Source of the DNA: Allium sativum | Lineage: Eukaryota > Streptophyta > Magnoliopsida > Asparagales > Amaryllidaceae | Assembly: GCA_030737875.1 (NCBI GenBank) | Contig: CM060923.1 | Location: 494,352,453-494,416,452, forward strand | Reading direction: 5' to 3' | DNA: 64,000 bases | In this document: positions 10,142 to 22,986 of the stretch, in pieces | Layout of the letters: each line of letters begins with the position of its first letter | How positions within the stretch are numbered: position 1 is the first letter of the stretch | Translations under genes and position numbers: made by a program | The notes under the pieces: generated by a model | Told to the model about the DNA's origin: nothing | The model's input: the letters and a program-made list of their open reading frames with translations, nothing else | Database searches by the model: none

Positions 10142-11116
10142 GGCGGCGGAGAATTTATTCTCTTGCTTAATGCCCTTCTCTGAGACGTACGAGCTCAGGG
10201 GTTATATATTGATGGATATCAAACGCATGGAGTGAATTGCCTGTGTGGCATGCCTAAGTGGCAATTGATCGAGGCTTCTGTTGAAAAGCAAAGTCTTGTG
10301 GTGATGATCAAAGCACGGCCTTTGTGGCGTAGCTTTGTGTAACGTTTACCTCGCGTGTTTCACACCCGGTATGAACCAAAAACGGGAGACGGACCTCAGG
10401 GAGGGCATGCGTTTCCTTCTAGATAAAAAGTGGCGTCAGTGGTTTTACACGCCCTGACGAGTTTGACTTATGTGGTTGTTGCTGTTGCGAGGCGCCTCGG
10501 ATTGATCGGTCGTTCTCGAACCGATGGAGTCATTTGGTTGGCTCATTTACGCCCCAAAGGGCGGGGAAACGTAGTGTTCAGGGTTTAAGTTTAATCCACA
10601 TCGGTGGACCGGCCCTGTCGCTCCAAGGGACGATGCGTTCTGTTCCTGAGACATGGGCTAGATTGTCTCGAATCGGTATAGGACTATCTTTTGCCTCGGT
10701 TCATAGACGGAAATCCAATTTCCAAATACGTGACTTTGCGGTTTTAGTTGTAATCCTATATATGGCGACATAGTGGGATGGGGCGCTTATGCCGCCTATG
10801 ATTGATACTTATGATTTGAAGTTGTTTATACACTATGCACTTATAATAGTATCAAACGATTTGTTTTAACCGTATCAAGCATTCTTCGGCTGTTATAAGG
10901 GAAAACCCTATCCTCGGCTGCGTTGCATTGTGTGATGGGACCTGGGTCTTATAACAGCTTCATTTTTCTTTATTTAGCATTGCGCTGTTGGTTTTATGCA
11001 CTGGTATCCTTGGGAGGAAACCCGTTCCGTGTTATACGGCGTGGTCCCTTGATTTACCTAATGATTTAAAATAAAGATTAATAACTGTTTTAGTTCTCAC
11101 ACCAGTCACATGACTG
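10142..11116 (+). other. Second copies of hairpins D, A and E in the LARD1 3' LTR
   Basis: D is at 10142-10192, with TGCC for CGCC so one pair becomes G-T. A is at 10889-10958 and E at 11103-11116. All sit at the constant 7893 offset from the 5' LTR. Confidence 0.65.
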
Positions 11117-11512
11117 ACCTGGAGTTTATTGTTTTAAACCTAAACTCTGGGTGCCCTTATTTTGACACGGGCAGCTAGTAGTTTTGGTTTTGCAGATTTA
11201 TATTCACAGGATCCTGGTTTACAGCTGGAACGATATCCGGAAAGCTTTGTATCCGTATATCTCATTCTAGTTGTGTATTGTATTATTTTCCGCTGCTATG
11301 CATTTAAATGTAATTTAAATCTCTGATATTTATGTGTAATATTCATTTATACTCTGTATATTCTTGTAATCTGATGCATTGTCGTAATCTAGCAATGAAA
11401 TGTTCTTCTGTATGCGTTCTATTTTGTCGTGTTCTCAAACGATAGGGCGTTTCGAACGGTCTGGGTCGGTTTAGCGACTGGTTCGGACCGAGCGAAATTC
11501 CTTGCCGTCACA

Positions 11513-14500
11513 TTAATATTGAATATAAGCCGATATATTTCTTATTCAGAGCCCTGTATTTAATATCAAATAGGATTTGGGGTTTGTCGTGAACGGTGTC
11601 TTCATTAACACTGTTCTTAAACCTAGTTGAGAAAAGAGTAAATCTTTTAAATAAGATTTAGAGAAGTTTTACTAATTAATTAATATTTAATTGGAATTAG
11701 AATGGAATGTGAATTGGGTTTATTGTGAACTGTGTTTTTAACAACATTCGTTCTTTAACCTGATTAACCATGAAATGTGATTTGGAATTTATAAAACTTT
11801 TATTAACATTTAACAGGAATTTTCCAAAGTAAAGTTTTCCAATTTAATACAATAAATTGGAATTGAATGGAATTCGATTTGATAATAATCGAAGTGAGCT
11901 TCTGTGGAGGAAGACTGTTAATATGTATATGGAATTTAAAAGGCTTTGTCGTTATTCCATTTATATCATTAGTCGGATACGGAAATTGATATTGATTATA
12001 TATATATTGATCGGTTTTTCGTGAAGATTCCATAATTAATAGAATGTGATTTTGGGTTTATCGTGAACTGTGTTTTAAACGACATTGGTTCTTTAACCCA
12101 GTTAAAGGCAGGATCACATGTCTAACATTGTATTTCGAACTGTATGGTTGATCTCTGCTAAATATATATCTGTTTGGTGCGAAGAATTTATTCTCTTGCT
12201 TAAAACTCTTCTCTAAGACGTATGAGCTTAGAGGTTATATATCGGTAGAAATCAATAGTACGGTGTAGATTGTCGATGCGGCATGTTTGTGTTTCCAAAG
12301 TTAAATAATCATTAATATTGATTTTTGGGAAGATTAAAACTAAGTGGAGTTTTAATGAATCTTTAATTAGATTGAAATGTGAATTGATAATATAAATTAT
12401 CATATGTGGGAAATGATCGAGAATGGAGTATCACCAGTTTTACTCCAGGCGATAGTCAAATCTTTAATTAAATTTGAACGAGAAATGGTAATTAATTTTA
12501 TCGATAACACCGTGGTGTTAGATATAGAGTATTACCAGTTTTGCTCCATGGGATGAATAAGTTGGGATTGGGAAATTAAACAAATGATTACTTTAGTAAG
12601 GTGCGCTAATCCCGACTAGTTTGGATAAACCTTAAATTTGTTTGAATTAATATCCAAAGGAAGATTAAAGGATAAATTTAAAGAATTTGTCTTTGATAAA
12701 ATTAACGGGAACCTTTCCCTAATGATATGAATATTTAAATAAAAGAATATTCTGAATTGGAATGAGGCATATGTTGTGTTTTTATAGCACTTGTTTATAA
12801 GATACGTGAGTTACTCGTAAATACCGGATTTATTTCATTCTGAATAACTAATTTGACGATAAGTCGACGATGAAGACGGTGGTTGAAGACCGGTGGTCTT
12901 CACATCGTTTGGATGATAACTGATGTCTTGATTGGGCTGTACACCCAAGACAAGGTAATAAGTGTTGATCGTCTAGATGTACTTGGAGATCGACCGGATA
13001 TGCAAGGACCTCTCTCCTATATTAGACATATGGGACGAGGAATAAGGTGCCTCCGGTTTCATTCAGACCTAGAACGGACTTGTAAATGGATGTGTCTCTG
13101 GCATTGGATTTTATTCTATGTTGATTGATTTCTATTAAATATATATCTGTTTGGCGGCGGAGAATTTATTCTCTTGCTTAATGCCCTTCTCTGAGATGTA
13201 CGAGCTCAGAGGTTATATATTGATAGATATCAGTCGCATGGCGTGAATTGTCATTGTGGCATGCCAAGATGCAAATGATCAAGGCTTGTGTTGAAAAGCA
13301 AAGCCTTGCGGTTGATGATCAAAGCATGGCTTTCAATAGCATAGCTTTGTGTAGCGTTGGTTCGCGAGCCTCACACCCCGGTGTGAACAAAAACAGGAAG
13401 GACAGTAGGGAAATGGACATATGTTAGTTCTAGCTACGAGAAACGTTATGGTATGGAGCCCAGGCCGTTTACTCATGTGGATGTTGCACACTATTATTAC
13501 TTGATGGGAAACGAGGTACCTCGGACATATCGGCATTGCGGGGCTGATGGATATTATATCGGTCACTACGGGACCGATGGATATGGTCAACATACTGACC
13601 ATTTAAGAGATTCGATAGAACCGGCTAACATATAGTTTATGGTATAACTAATCATCGACGGATGACCGACCCTACCGATCCGGGTGCAGTTGCGACTGAA
13701 TCCTGAGGCACTTGCTAGGATGTCTCGAATGTGCATAGGATGATCCCTTGCCTTGGTTCATAGATGGAATCCAACTTCCAATACGATGTTGTGCGGTTTG
13801 AATTGTAGAACTAGTATGGCGACTTAATATATGGGTACCTACGCCGCCTATGATTGATACATTTATATTTGAAGTTGATTTCTTCACTTATAGTAATAAT
13901 AAAAGATGAAATTTCATGTACCAAGCATTTTTGGCTATTATAAGGTAAAAACTCTGTCCTCCGGCTTGCGTTGCGTTGTGTGATGGGACCTGAATCTTAT
14001 AATAGCTTCATTTTTCTCTTTAGCATTGCGCTGTTATTTTGATGCACTGGCATTCATGGGGGATAAAACCGTTCCGTGTTATACGGCGTGGTCCTGTGAT
14101 TTACCTTACTTTAAAAATCAAATTAATAACTGTTTTAGTTCTCACACTAGTCACATGACTGACCTAGAGTTTATTGTTTTAACCTAAACTCTGGGTGCCC
14201 CTATTTTCCACACGGGCAGCTAGTAGTTTCAGTTTTGCAGATATTATATTCACAGGATCCTGGTTTACAGCTGGAGCTATATTCGGAACGCTCTGTATCC
14301 GTGTATTTCTTTTAGTTATGTTATGTATTATTTTTCCACTGCATTGTAATTTGTAAATCTCTGATGTTTATCAAATGTATATTATTTATTCATACTCTGT
14401 ATATTCTTGTACTCTGATGTAAATTGTTGTATTAAGCAATGAAATGTTCTTCTGTTTGTGTTCTGATTTGTCGTGTTCTCAACTCAATCCGGGTTTTCCT

Positions 14501-14525
14501 TTACGGGGAAGTTTGGGTCGTCTCA
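11513..14525 (+). repeat. Remnant of an older related LTR, interrupted by LARD1
   Basis: From 11513 the sequence resumes in homology to the middle of the LARD LTR (compare the start with about 8980) but is clearly diverged. It ends TTTGGGTCGTCTCA at 14525, like the host gypsy LTR end (complement of 39862 onward). Hairpin D is at 13153-13209 and hairpin A, with a compensated pair, at 13934-14006. A second partial copy of the D region at about 12110-12290 suggests an internal duplication. No primer site follows 14525, so this is a 3' or solo LTR; its left part lies outside the window. Confidence 0.8.
13934..14006 (+). other. Hairpin A, compensated variant
   Basis: GCTATTATAAG (13934-13944) pairs perfectly with CTTATAATAGC (13996-14006). 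Relative to LARD1, the fourth pair changed from G-C to A-T on both arms, while the loop string TGTGTGATGGGACCTG is retained. Confidence 0.75.
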
Positions 14526-17500
14526 ATATTTCAGTTTCAAATCAATTCGACTAAATTTTGATATCTTATTTCAAATTGACTCAACTTCACAATTTTTTTA
14601 TTTCAATACGATTCAACAATTCGATTTCAAACAATTCGATTTTATAAATCTATTCAAATAATTGAATTTCAATTATAATTCTCACTTTGAATTATTCGTT
14701 TATAAAATCTCGAGATAACAGTTCAATTATTAAAATAAATCAGGTTAATTTAAAATAATATCAACGATGGATAAGCAATTCAATTTCGATAAATTTATAT
14801 TTTATATTCAATTCAATTTAACTTCAGTTATCCACATTTATGAATTCTATTAAAATTGATTTTTTTTTATTTCAAATCACAAAGTCCAAATTTAAAGAAA
14901 ATCGATTAATAGTGTCACTTATTTTGTCTTTAAAATAATATTCCAAAATTCAACATTAAAAACAATTTTTATTTAACCAACCGATGTCCGTATATACTTT
15001 TCTACCCTATGGTCGAGTAATACTTAAAATTAAATTTTAGTATTTGGGAAAGGAAATATATCTTTTCAATCCATATCAGGGTCACAGGTATTTATCATTT
15101 CAACCTACATTCTTAATTCATTTTAATGATTAATCCCGGATTTATTTGATGCCCGTAACATCTAGGGTGATAATTGGGATTAATTAACAAAAATCAATAA
15201 CATATATAAACAATGTCGATAATAATATGAATTACATATCAATCCATAAATATATAAATCCACGGCATCAATCAAAATCATTACATCTAAACAGTTCAAT
15301 ATGATATCAGTTTACTAGTCATTAGGTTTGAGGTTTTTAAACAGAAATTAAATCCTAACTGTACAATTTATATCAACAATTAAATTAAATTATACACTCT
15401 AAGGAAATTTAAAATAAATATGCAATTTAAACAATCAAACAACAAACAATACAATCATATCATGACATGAATTTAATTTAACTAACAATCGGATATTTTA
15501 GTGAGTTGTGAGTTGAACTCACCTTCAGTGGCACAGAAATAGAGACGATAACAGAGAGGCGTAGAAATGAACGGCACTGAAACTTCAACGAACTGGACAA
15601 ACAAATTACGATCAAGACATGTAAAATTAAGAAAGTTTGATTTTTAAAATAAAAGGATTCTTTTTTAAAAAAAAATGGGCAAAGAAAAGGAACCAAAATA
15701 CATTTCGACTCAGCGTCTACTCTTCACTTTTCTAAATGTATAAGGCTCGGCTAATGCACAACTAAACAATGGTTGTCTGTTGGCCTTGATACAGCAAGTC
15801 AAAATGTTGCCTACTTTTATGTTACACAATAAGTCCCTACACATGCTATAAGCCCAACGTCATACACAAGGTCCGGGTCTAGTTCAGATTGCCACCCAAT
15901 ATTATATACGCTAGGTAAGTATAAACATCGTTCCATGCAAACTTAGCTACAAGTTACAATTCCTTTATATATATAAAACACTAAGTTTTGTGCTAGGTCT
16001 CTAAACTTGCATTCTTCAGCAAACCATGAATTCCATGCTCATATTACAAATTCTAAGTTATAGCAAAAATTACCAAAAATCTTATATATATATATATATG
16101 GCTTATGGAAAGAAAGATATAAAAAGTGAGGCATGCAACGTAAGGCTACAGTAAATGATTTAAAGCAAACTTAACAAAATGTTCCATATCATCTAATAAT
16201 AGTAGCCTACCACTTTGGCATCCCCTTTTTCTAGTTTGGGTCATCTCTTTTTTTTTTCCTTTTTTTTACAACAGTATGGTTTTTTCTCACAAAAACTGGA
16301 AGAAGATTGGTCGGCATGGGCCCGGGGTTCAGTTGGGGTGTAGCGTTAAAGGCGATGCGTCGGTGGTGGAGCATGGCACGTGGTGACAGCGGAGTGGAGC
16401 GGCACCTGGGATAAGTGAAGGTGGGTTGACATGGTTTCACAAATTGGGCTCTGTCCATGGTTTTTTTTTTCAAAACAAAACAAAAGAGATGGAAGAAAAA
16501 GAGAGAGAGAAAATATATAAACAAAAGAGTAGATTACCTCGTGTAGGATCTGCAGTGAGATCTGAATTAGCGAGGAGAAGAAAAGTATGAAGGAGAAGAA
16601 CGAATGGTTGCTCAGCAAAAGGAATGGTTGCGTAGGAATGGTTTCTCAGTAAAAGAAATGCGTAGAAAGGAAAATAAAGGGAGAGATCCACGGTAAGTAA
16701 TAAATCACGGATTTTCAAATTTTCCCCCCTTTTTAACGTTAATCAATTACCTTAATTACCAAATAAATGCGCAGATGTGTCATAAGCTTTTTCATGAAGA
16801 TATGTTTTAAAAGGAATGATATAATTAAATTTTTAAATGTTATTAATGTTTCCCATTTACTGTCAACCAAATATTAATTCGAACGTTAACGAATTTAAAA
16901 GAATTAAAAACATACATACATTTATAAGTTCAATTTGCATTTGGAAAATATAAAGTTTCTATAACCCAAACATTCATTTTTAGTATTTAATAATTCTATA
17001 TTTGACAAATGACAGCCGTGCTCTCTACATATAACTAATTCCAAAATATTACCATAACATATGATATTTTAATATTTCAAATTTAGTAATTAATATTTTT
17101 TTTTTCAATTTCATCTCCAATTAAATAAAATAAATTGTGTGAAATTATGGGATGTTACATAATGCGCTATTAAATGAAATAATAAACAATAAACAGTCAC
17201 TGACTACAAAACCAATACATATTCCATCATCAATTTTTGTAATAATCGGTTCTTTTGTCTTTTAGAGAAAAAAAACAAACATGACAGGTTTAAATGAAAT
17301 AACTCATGTAGATCAAAGAGAATTGAGAATATGAGGTAAGAGTGATTAAGGAAAATTTAATAGCATAATTAAATACATAATTGTTATGCTGATAAAATGG
17401 GTAGAAAAGTGGGGCTAGGATTTTGTGAAATTGGAATAAAAAGTGAAAGATAAACATATAGAGTACATATATGTTTGGGAAAACGTAAGGGTTTGAGTAC

Positions 17501-19759
17501 ATAGTGAATGTTTGAAATGAAGAACTGATAATGTGCCATTAACTTCAATTCATTTTTTAGGGGGAGGGGAGGGGGTAAGGTTAAGATTTCTTTTTAAATT
17601 TTTGGTGGACTAATTGTAAAATTTCATCTAGATGAATGAGAGCTAGGATTTGAGTTAAGAGAAAATATGGTGGAAAGAAAAAGTCAACATCACATTGACT
17701 TCCTTATATAATAGAATTGATAATAGATAAAAATAGCAAGGGCACTATAAAATAGTTGAATGGATAAAAAATGTAACAAATAGAATGGGTGAAAAATCGA
17801 TATACATGTGCAATAAACTCTAACATAAATAAAAATATGCCTATAAAAGTCAACATGGAAATTAAATCAAACTTTCTTTCAATTTCTTTTTTTGATATAT
17901 TTTAGCGAGCAAATTAACTATAACTGATGTAAATTAAACACAATAACTTTTTGGAGGAATGACACGTTTCAATTTTGATTTTCTAACCATGGAATACAGA
18001 GAAAAATAAAATATTACATTGTAATTGTTTGAACTAATCCCTATAAGAGAAACTAATATGTAGCAGAATAGAATATTACATACCCAATATCATGGATCAT
18101 GCTACGGATAATGCAAAAGAAGATTTTTATAACTATAACCAAGCTATAGGAAAACAAAACAACCAAAAAAAACTAACTTTCTACTTTGATTCAAAGGTTA
18201 AATAGGTAGGAAATGTTTTATTATTCTTATGCAAATCAAATTGTGTATGCAATGCCTTAAGATAGGCATGTCATGAATAAAAAAAGATATTCGCAGTAGT
18301 TAAAATAAATAATTGAAATTTTAAATTATATTATACAGAACAAAGTATTATATGTACTTATAAATAGAAGAAAAAATGAATAAAGTTGCACATAAGTGCC
18401 ACAAATATTACAAAATAACCAAATGGATACAAAATGTAACAAATAAAAATTAATGAAGATTGACATAAAATTGTTAGAAATTCCAAAATAAATTAAAATT
18501 TCTCCGAGTTTCTTTATTTTGTCTTTCCAACGAACAAATTACCTACAATCAAAGAAAGGAAACCATATTTTCCTTTGATAAAACCATTCATTGCAACTTG
18601 ATTACTTTGATCATGATTCTATGAAATTAATAACTTATTAGTGGCTAAGTAATATTTATTTTATGTAGTAATTTTAATACGAAGTATAACTAATCCTTAT
18701 AAGCCGAATTGACATAGAACATAGTAAAATATTGCAAATTTAAACCATGGTGGATGCACTGAATAATGAAAGAGTAAATTCTACTGGCCGCCATAACCAT
18801 AACTAGAAGAACTCAATCAATGAAAGTAGTGGATTTTTCATTTGGAATTAGAGAAAAAATAATATTGATTAGTAGAATATGAGAAAATGAAAGAAAATGG
18901 AGAAATGAAAATGGAAGATGCTAATGAGTTGAAGAAATTAGAAATGGAAGAATGAAAGTAAGATTGAAAAATGAAGGTCGAAAAATGAAGGAGCAAGATA
19001 TTTTTGAGTAGGTGAAATAAGAAACGAAAAGCCTCATTGTTACGGTAATTAATATATCTATAACCAAAATTTATTTATGAGTTTGGTAAATAAATTAAAG
19101 GGGTCTAGTGCAAATTCTCCTCTAAATTAAGGAAAGATGAGCATTTTGAATGAGTGTGAATGAGAAGGAAGGATGCAGACAGTCACATATTTTACTTTAG
19201 ATAAAGTAAAACCCATACAATAGAGTATATACTTGTGATTGACAACAATTTGAAATTTTCGATGATGAAAATATAGAAACAAAAAACATTTAAGTATTAA
19301 TTATTGAATTTATATTTGAATAGAGCAGTGTTAAGAAGGGAAAAATGAGGAGCTAAGCTATGTAGAAAAAGTGTTTAGGTTTAAAAGAACTGAAATTAAT
19401 TTTATTTAACTGTATGCATATAAAAAACTAAAAGTAAAAATGATAAAGTAGAATTCAATTAACAATGATTTTATCAAGTATGCGAAAAGTATTTATATAC
19501 TTATCCCTCTAGTATAAGTATATCCATAATTCACTTCTAAGATTTCCTAGAATATAATCAAAGAGGCTAAAACCATTGTTTAATAAAGAACCTCTTCTCT
19601 TTTATAAGTTAAACATCTTATTCAATATCTTTATCCTGAAAGATTTCTATACTTGTTTCTATCTTTAAAATCAATTATTAAAGATCTAAGTGTACTCGAA
19701 ATAATTAAACCGTATATTCCAGTTTAACTACATTCCAAGGGTTTAAAAACAAGTGTTGT
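14526..19759. other. AT-rich degenerate DNA; LTR-like traces on the - strand
   Basis: No coding region was recognised. On the - strand, TGTAACATCCC starting at 17159 looks like a gypsy LTR start. About 0.6 kb downstream in that orientation is a leader-like stretch (16540-16720) with a donor-like GAG|GTAATC, and at 15515-15530 an AAG|GTGAGT inside a short palindrome. I could not find a matching LTR end or target duplication, so the extent is left open. 17160-19759 shows nothing I can support. Confidence 0.45.
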
Positions 19760-20618
19760 TGTAATGTCCCGACTTTTTCTAGTTTTTAATAATCATTTTA
19801 ATAAGAAATTAAAATGAGAATGCTAGCTAAAAACAAAACTAAAGTGATTCTTGATACATATGTGAAAACATATGTATGTAAAGATAGAGATAATAATGTA
19901 TATATTTGTTTGATCTTGGGATTTGAAAATATAAAAAAACAAGTAAACTACATTCAAATAGAAATCACAAGTGAGAATGCATATAAATATAAATAGTTCA
20001 TAGTTTAACCATTTTAACAAAAGCAAGGATCTATAAAACAAAAGCCATATGACATGAATTATATATAGGGTATTTTGTTCACTTTAAAGATAAAGGACTT
20101 AAAACAAAAACAACACAACATGTATGAATATAGCAAGAGACAATTCGGCCATAACATGAACAAATGGCACATAAAACATTTGATCTTTTTACCAAAACAA
20201 ATATCTTGAACATGAGACAAAAACAAGCACACATGAGACAAAACCCATTAATGAGTGATACTATAAATAGTAAGACTAAGATTTACCAAACCATTCCCTA
20301 AAAGCACCTAAAACCCCTCATTTTCAGTTTTGCATGTACACCACTTGCTAAAAGAAAATATCAGCAAAGAAAGAGATAAGAAAAACCCATTTTTATAATG
20401 CTTTAAAATCTATAGAGGATACATGCATTTAATGAAGGTATGACTCAAGCTTCTAGAAGGGGTAACCTGGTACAAATCTATTGGCTATGAAACCTTAATA
20501 AACAAACCTTTTCTTGCATAATAGTCGTAGGAGACTAAGGGGGTAAGGGTTGAGGCTAATGGGAAATTCACTGTTGAAACCATGTGTAGGAAATTAATTT
20601 TAAAACCTTGAACTCAAC

Positions 20619-20719
20619 TATAAATACACCTCAAACCTCTCACATTTTTCTCACAACAAAACTAAAGCTCATACTAATTTCTGAAGTCATTCTACTGAGA
20701 TCTTGGAGAGCATTAAGGT
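20619..20719 (+). promoter_or_regulatory. gypsy2 LTR promoter and 5' splice site
   Basis: TATAAATA at 20619-20626 is a canonical plant TATA box. About 90 nt further on is TTAAG|GTGAGTGAAAC, with GT at 20718. The 3' LTR copy is at 30423-30430, with GT at 30522. A transcript from here would carry a leader of about 3.4 kb before the primer site unless spliced (inference). Confidence 0.55.
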
Positions 20720-21756
20720 GAGTGAAACATTGTTAAATTTCTTGTTTTAAATGTTACTGTAAAACAGTTTGCATATAGCTTTAACTGCAAAGTTTTGCTG
20801 TGATCCTCATTTGTTACTGTCAACAAGTAAAGTATGATGTTAGAACACCCTGATCTACATCCGTATAAACTAATATCCATGTAGAAAACATAATAGGATG
20901 TTTGTGCAAGTTTGGTTGATGATTCACAGGATTTTAGTTAAACCTGTAATGTGTTCTGGAAAAACACAGAGCATTTTGCACCTGATCCCTGACAATAAAT
21001 AGAAACCAGATGTTTCACATTTGATTGATGAAAATCCTAGGATATAGTATATACATATTATACATTAGCAAATCAAATCAAAGAAGAAGCATTTACAAAA
21101 TCCTGGATGATCAAAAATAAAACACAGCATACCATCTGTTATCCCTCTGTAAACTCAGAAATTCAAACAAGGTAAAACCAGTTTTTGATTACATAAATAG
21201 AATCAGGGTAGCAAACCATGATTTTTAATAACGTGGAACTCGAGAATTTTGGGGATGGACGGAAAATGGTTTTGGGGGAAATACCGATGATCGGCGCCGT
21301 TGAACTCCAGGGCGAAAGGAGGGAAGGAGCGTGGGGGTTCATGGATCATCAGAAAAAATAAATTAGTTTTTCCATTGTATAAATTATGAGAATGAATCAA
21401 GAATAGGGTTTTAGTTTGGTTTTTGGGTTCGGTTTTCATCACCGAATTGCTCCTCCAGGTGGCGACTAAGGGGGTGCGGTCCACGGGGGTTTGCGACGTA
21501 AGGGAGTGGTGGTGACGTGGAAGGAAGGGGACGACAGCCAGGGGACAGGGCGAGGCACGGTGGTGGTTTTCGTGGATGGTGCTTTTTCAATCGAGATGTG
21601 TGGTACAGTGAAAATACTGTACACGTCGAGTTGGTGGGACCCAGGGACTTCGACGAGATCCGGTGGGGGTGGCCGACATGCGGAGGTGGTCGGCAGTGGT
21701 CCAGAGGGGCTACGATGTGTGTGCACGTGCACAGTTTGCGTGTACAGGGAGTTGAA

Positions 21757-22198
21757 GGCTGGTACTTTGGCAAAGTACCAAGGCATTTGGCAAATGGTGT
21801 GGCGCACGGGGAAAATGAGGTGAGCGGCGTGTGCAAGGGGGTTTGGTACTTTAAGGTGGTACTTCCGATAAGTTTTGAAAAAGTGGTACTTTCGATTTAA
21901 TCTTGGCAAACAAAAATCATAGTCATGGCAAGGGGTTTTTGGGTTCGGTCACTGGTACTTTGGCACTTTGCCAAGTACCAGGTGGTACTTTAGAAATTAT
22001 GATCGTGGCAAGGTATTTTTAAAGTGAATGATGGTCGTGGCAAGGCCTGGTACTCTGGTACTTTGGCATTTTGCCAAGTACCAAGTGGTACTTTGCAAAT
22101 CTATGCAGCGCGTGTGATTTCTGAAGGAACGGACAGTCATGGAAAGGTTTTTTTTTAAACCTGGTAACTGGTACTTTACCAGAAACCGGTACTTAGGC
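21757..22198 (+). repeat. GGTACTT palindrome cluster (gypsy2 5' LTR)
   Basis: About eleven GGTACTT/GGTACTC words occur in 440 bp. Some form inverted repeats: TGGTACTTTG-G-CAAAGTACCA near 21760, and two longer ones near 21950 and 22050 in which TGGTACTTTGGCA faces TGCCAAGTACCA. The counterpart is at 31577-32026. Confidence 0.8.
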
Positions 22199-22949
22199 AA
22201 ATCTGAACGAGATTTTTAAATTTAAACAGTTTTAAATTTAAAACTTGAAAATAAATAAAATTTGAAAATAAATAAATTAATTAAATAAAAAAGAAGAGTT
22301 TTTATTTAATTAGTCGAAGGCAAGCGGAAAGAAGAAGCAGAAGATCAAAACGAAAAGTTCGACTGTAGAAGTTCGATCAGTTTTGAAATTTAAATAACAA
22401 GCGAATAATTAATTTAGATTACTTATAATTAAATAAACATAAGGAAATGATTTAAAAAGGGAAGAAGAGTTTGAAACATCGTCTGAGCAGCGGGGATAAA
22501 AGAAGTAAAAATGCCATGTGCGAAGCACGTGCATTACCAGTTCATTCCCAAGTAAGGATAAAAATTGAACAAAACACTGTGTGCAAATTCATACACCTTA
22601 ACTGGTTATTTTTAAAAGATAATTAAACTATTCTGATATGAACCAGGTTAACAAACACTGTTTGTATAATGATAATTAATCTGTAACTGAATAATAATCA
22701 TGATTAAGCCGATAAATTCATCGACTATAAAAGATATTCGTACATCGTTTCAAAGAGTCCGGAATAAATATTCCACTTCGACTCGAAGTATACGACGCAT
22801 GTCAGAATACTAAATACGACGATGTACAAGAGTTATTTTAAAAAGTATTTTCGGTCTGTTCAATCCTAGGATAAACCCGAATGGACGAGTGTCTGACAAC
22901 GTATATCAGTTAGATTATATACATCGAATTTACGTAAGTATATTACGTT

Positions 22950-22986
22950 GGTAGCGGAGAAATTCGTTTCTCTTAGCTTTATTACC
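22950..22986 (+). other. Hairpin D, gypsy2 version
   Basis: GAGAAA-TTCG-TTTCTC (22957-22972) has a UUCG-type tetraloop. It sits inside GGTA/TACC (22950-22953 with 22983-22986), where the LARD LTRs have GGCG/CGCC. The 3' LTR copy is at 32770-32806. Confidence 0.6.

Larger units (their letters stand above)
4653..11512 (+). repeat. LARD1 3' LTR, 6860 bp
   Basis: It starts TGTAACAACCCG right after the polypurine tract and ends GCCGTCACA. The right 3.6 kb duplicates 1-3619. In order it holds a TATA box (5573), a C-rich first exon, a 5' splice site (5984), 34-bp and 27-bp tandem arrays, paired hairpins near 6908-6950, and hairpins D, A and E. The 3' flank TTAAT belongs to an older LTR, so LARD1 is nested. 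Several ORFs of 60-125 codons occur, but none resembles a protein domain. At almost 7 kb it is much longer than common plant LTRs. Confidence 0.93.

Noticed and set aside
15147..17159. Solo LTR on the - strand
   Set aside because: A TGTAACATCCC start at 17159 is plausible, but the putative other end (TGATGCCCG at 15147) lacks a matching flank duplication (TTATT versus TAATG).
21411..21909. 147- and 141-codon ORFs on the - strand of the gypsy2 LTR and 110-136-codon ORFs on the + strand
   Set aside because: They overlap in several frames, differ in length in the second LTR copy, and match no domain I know.
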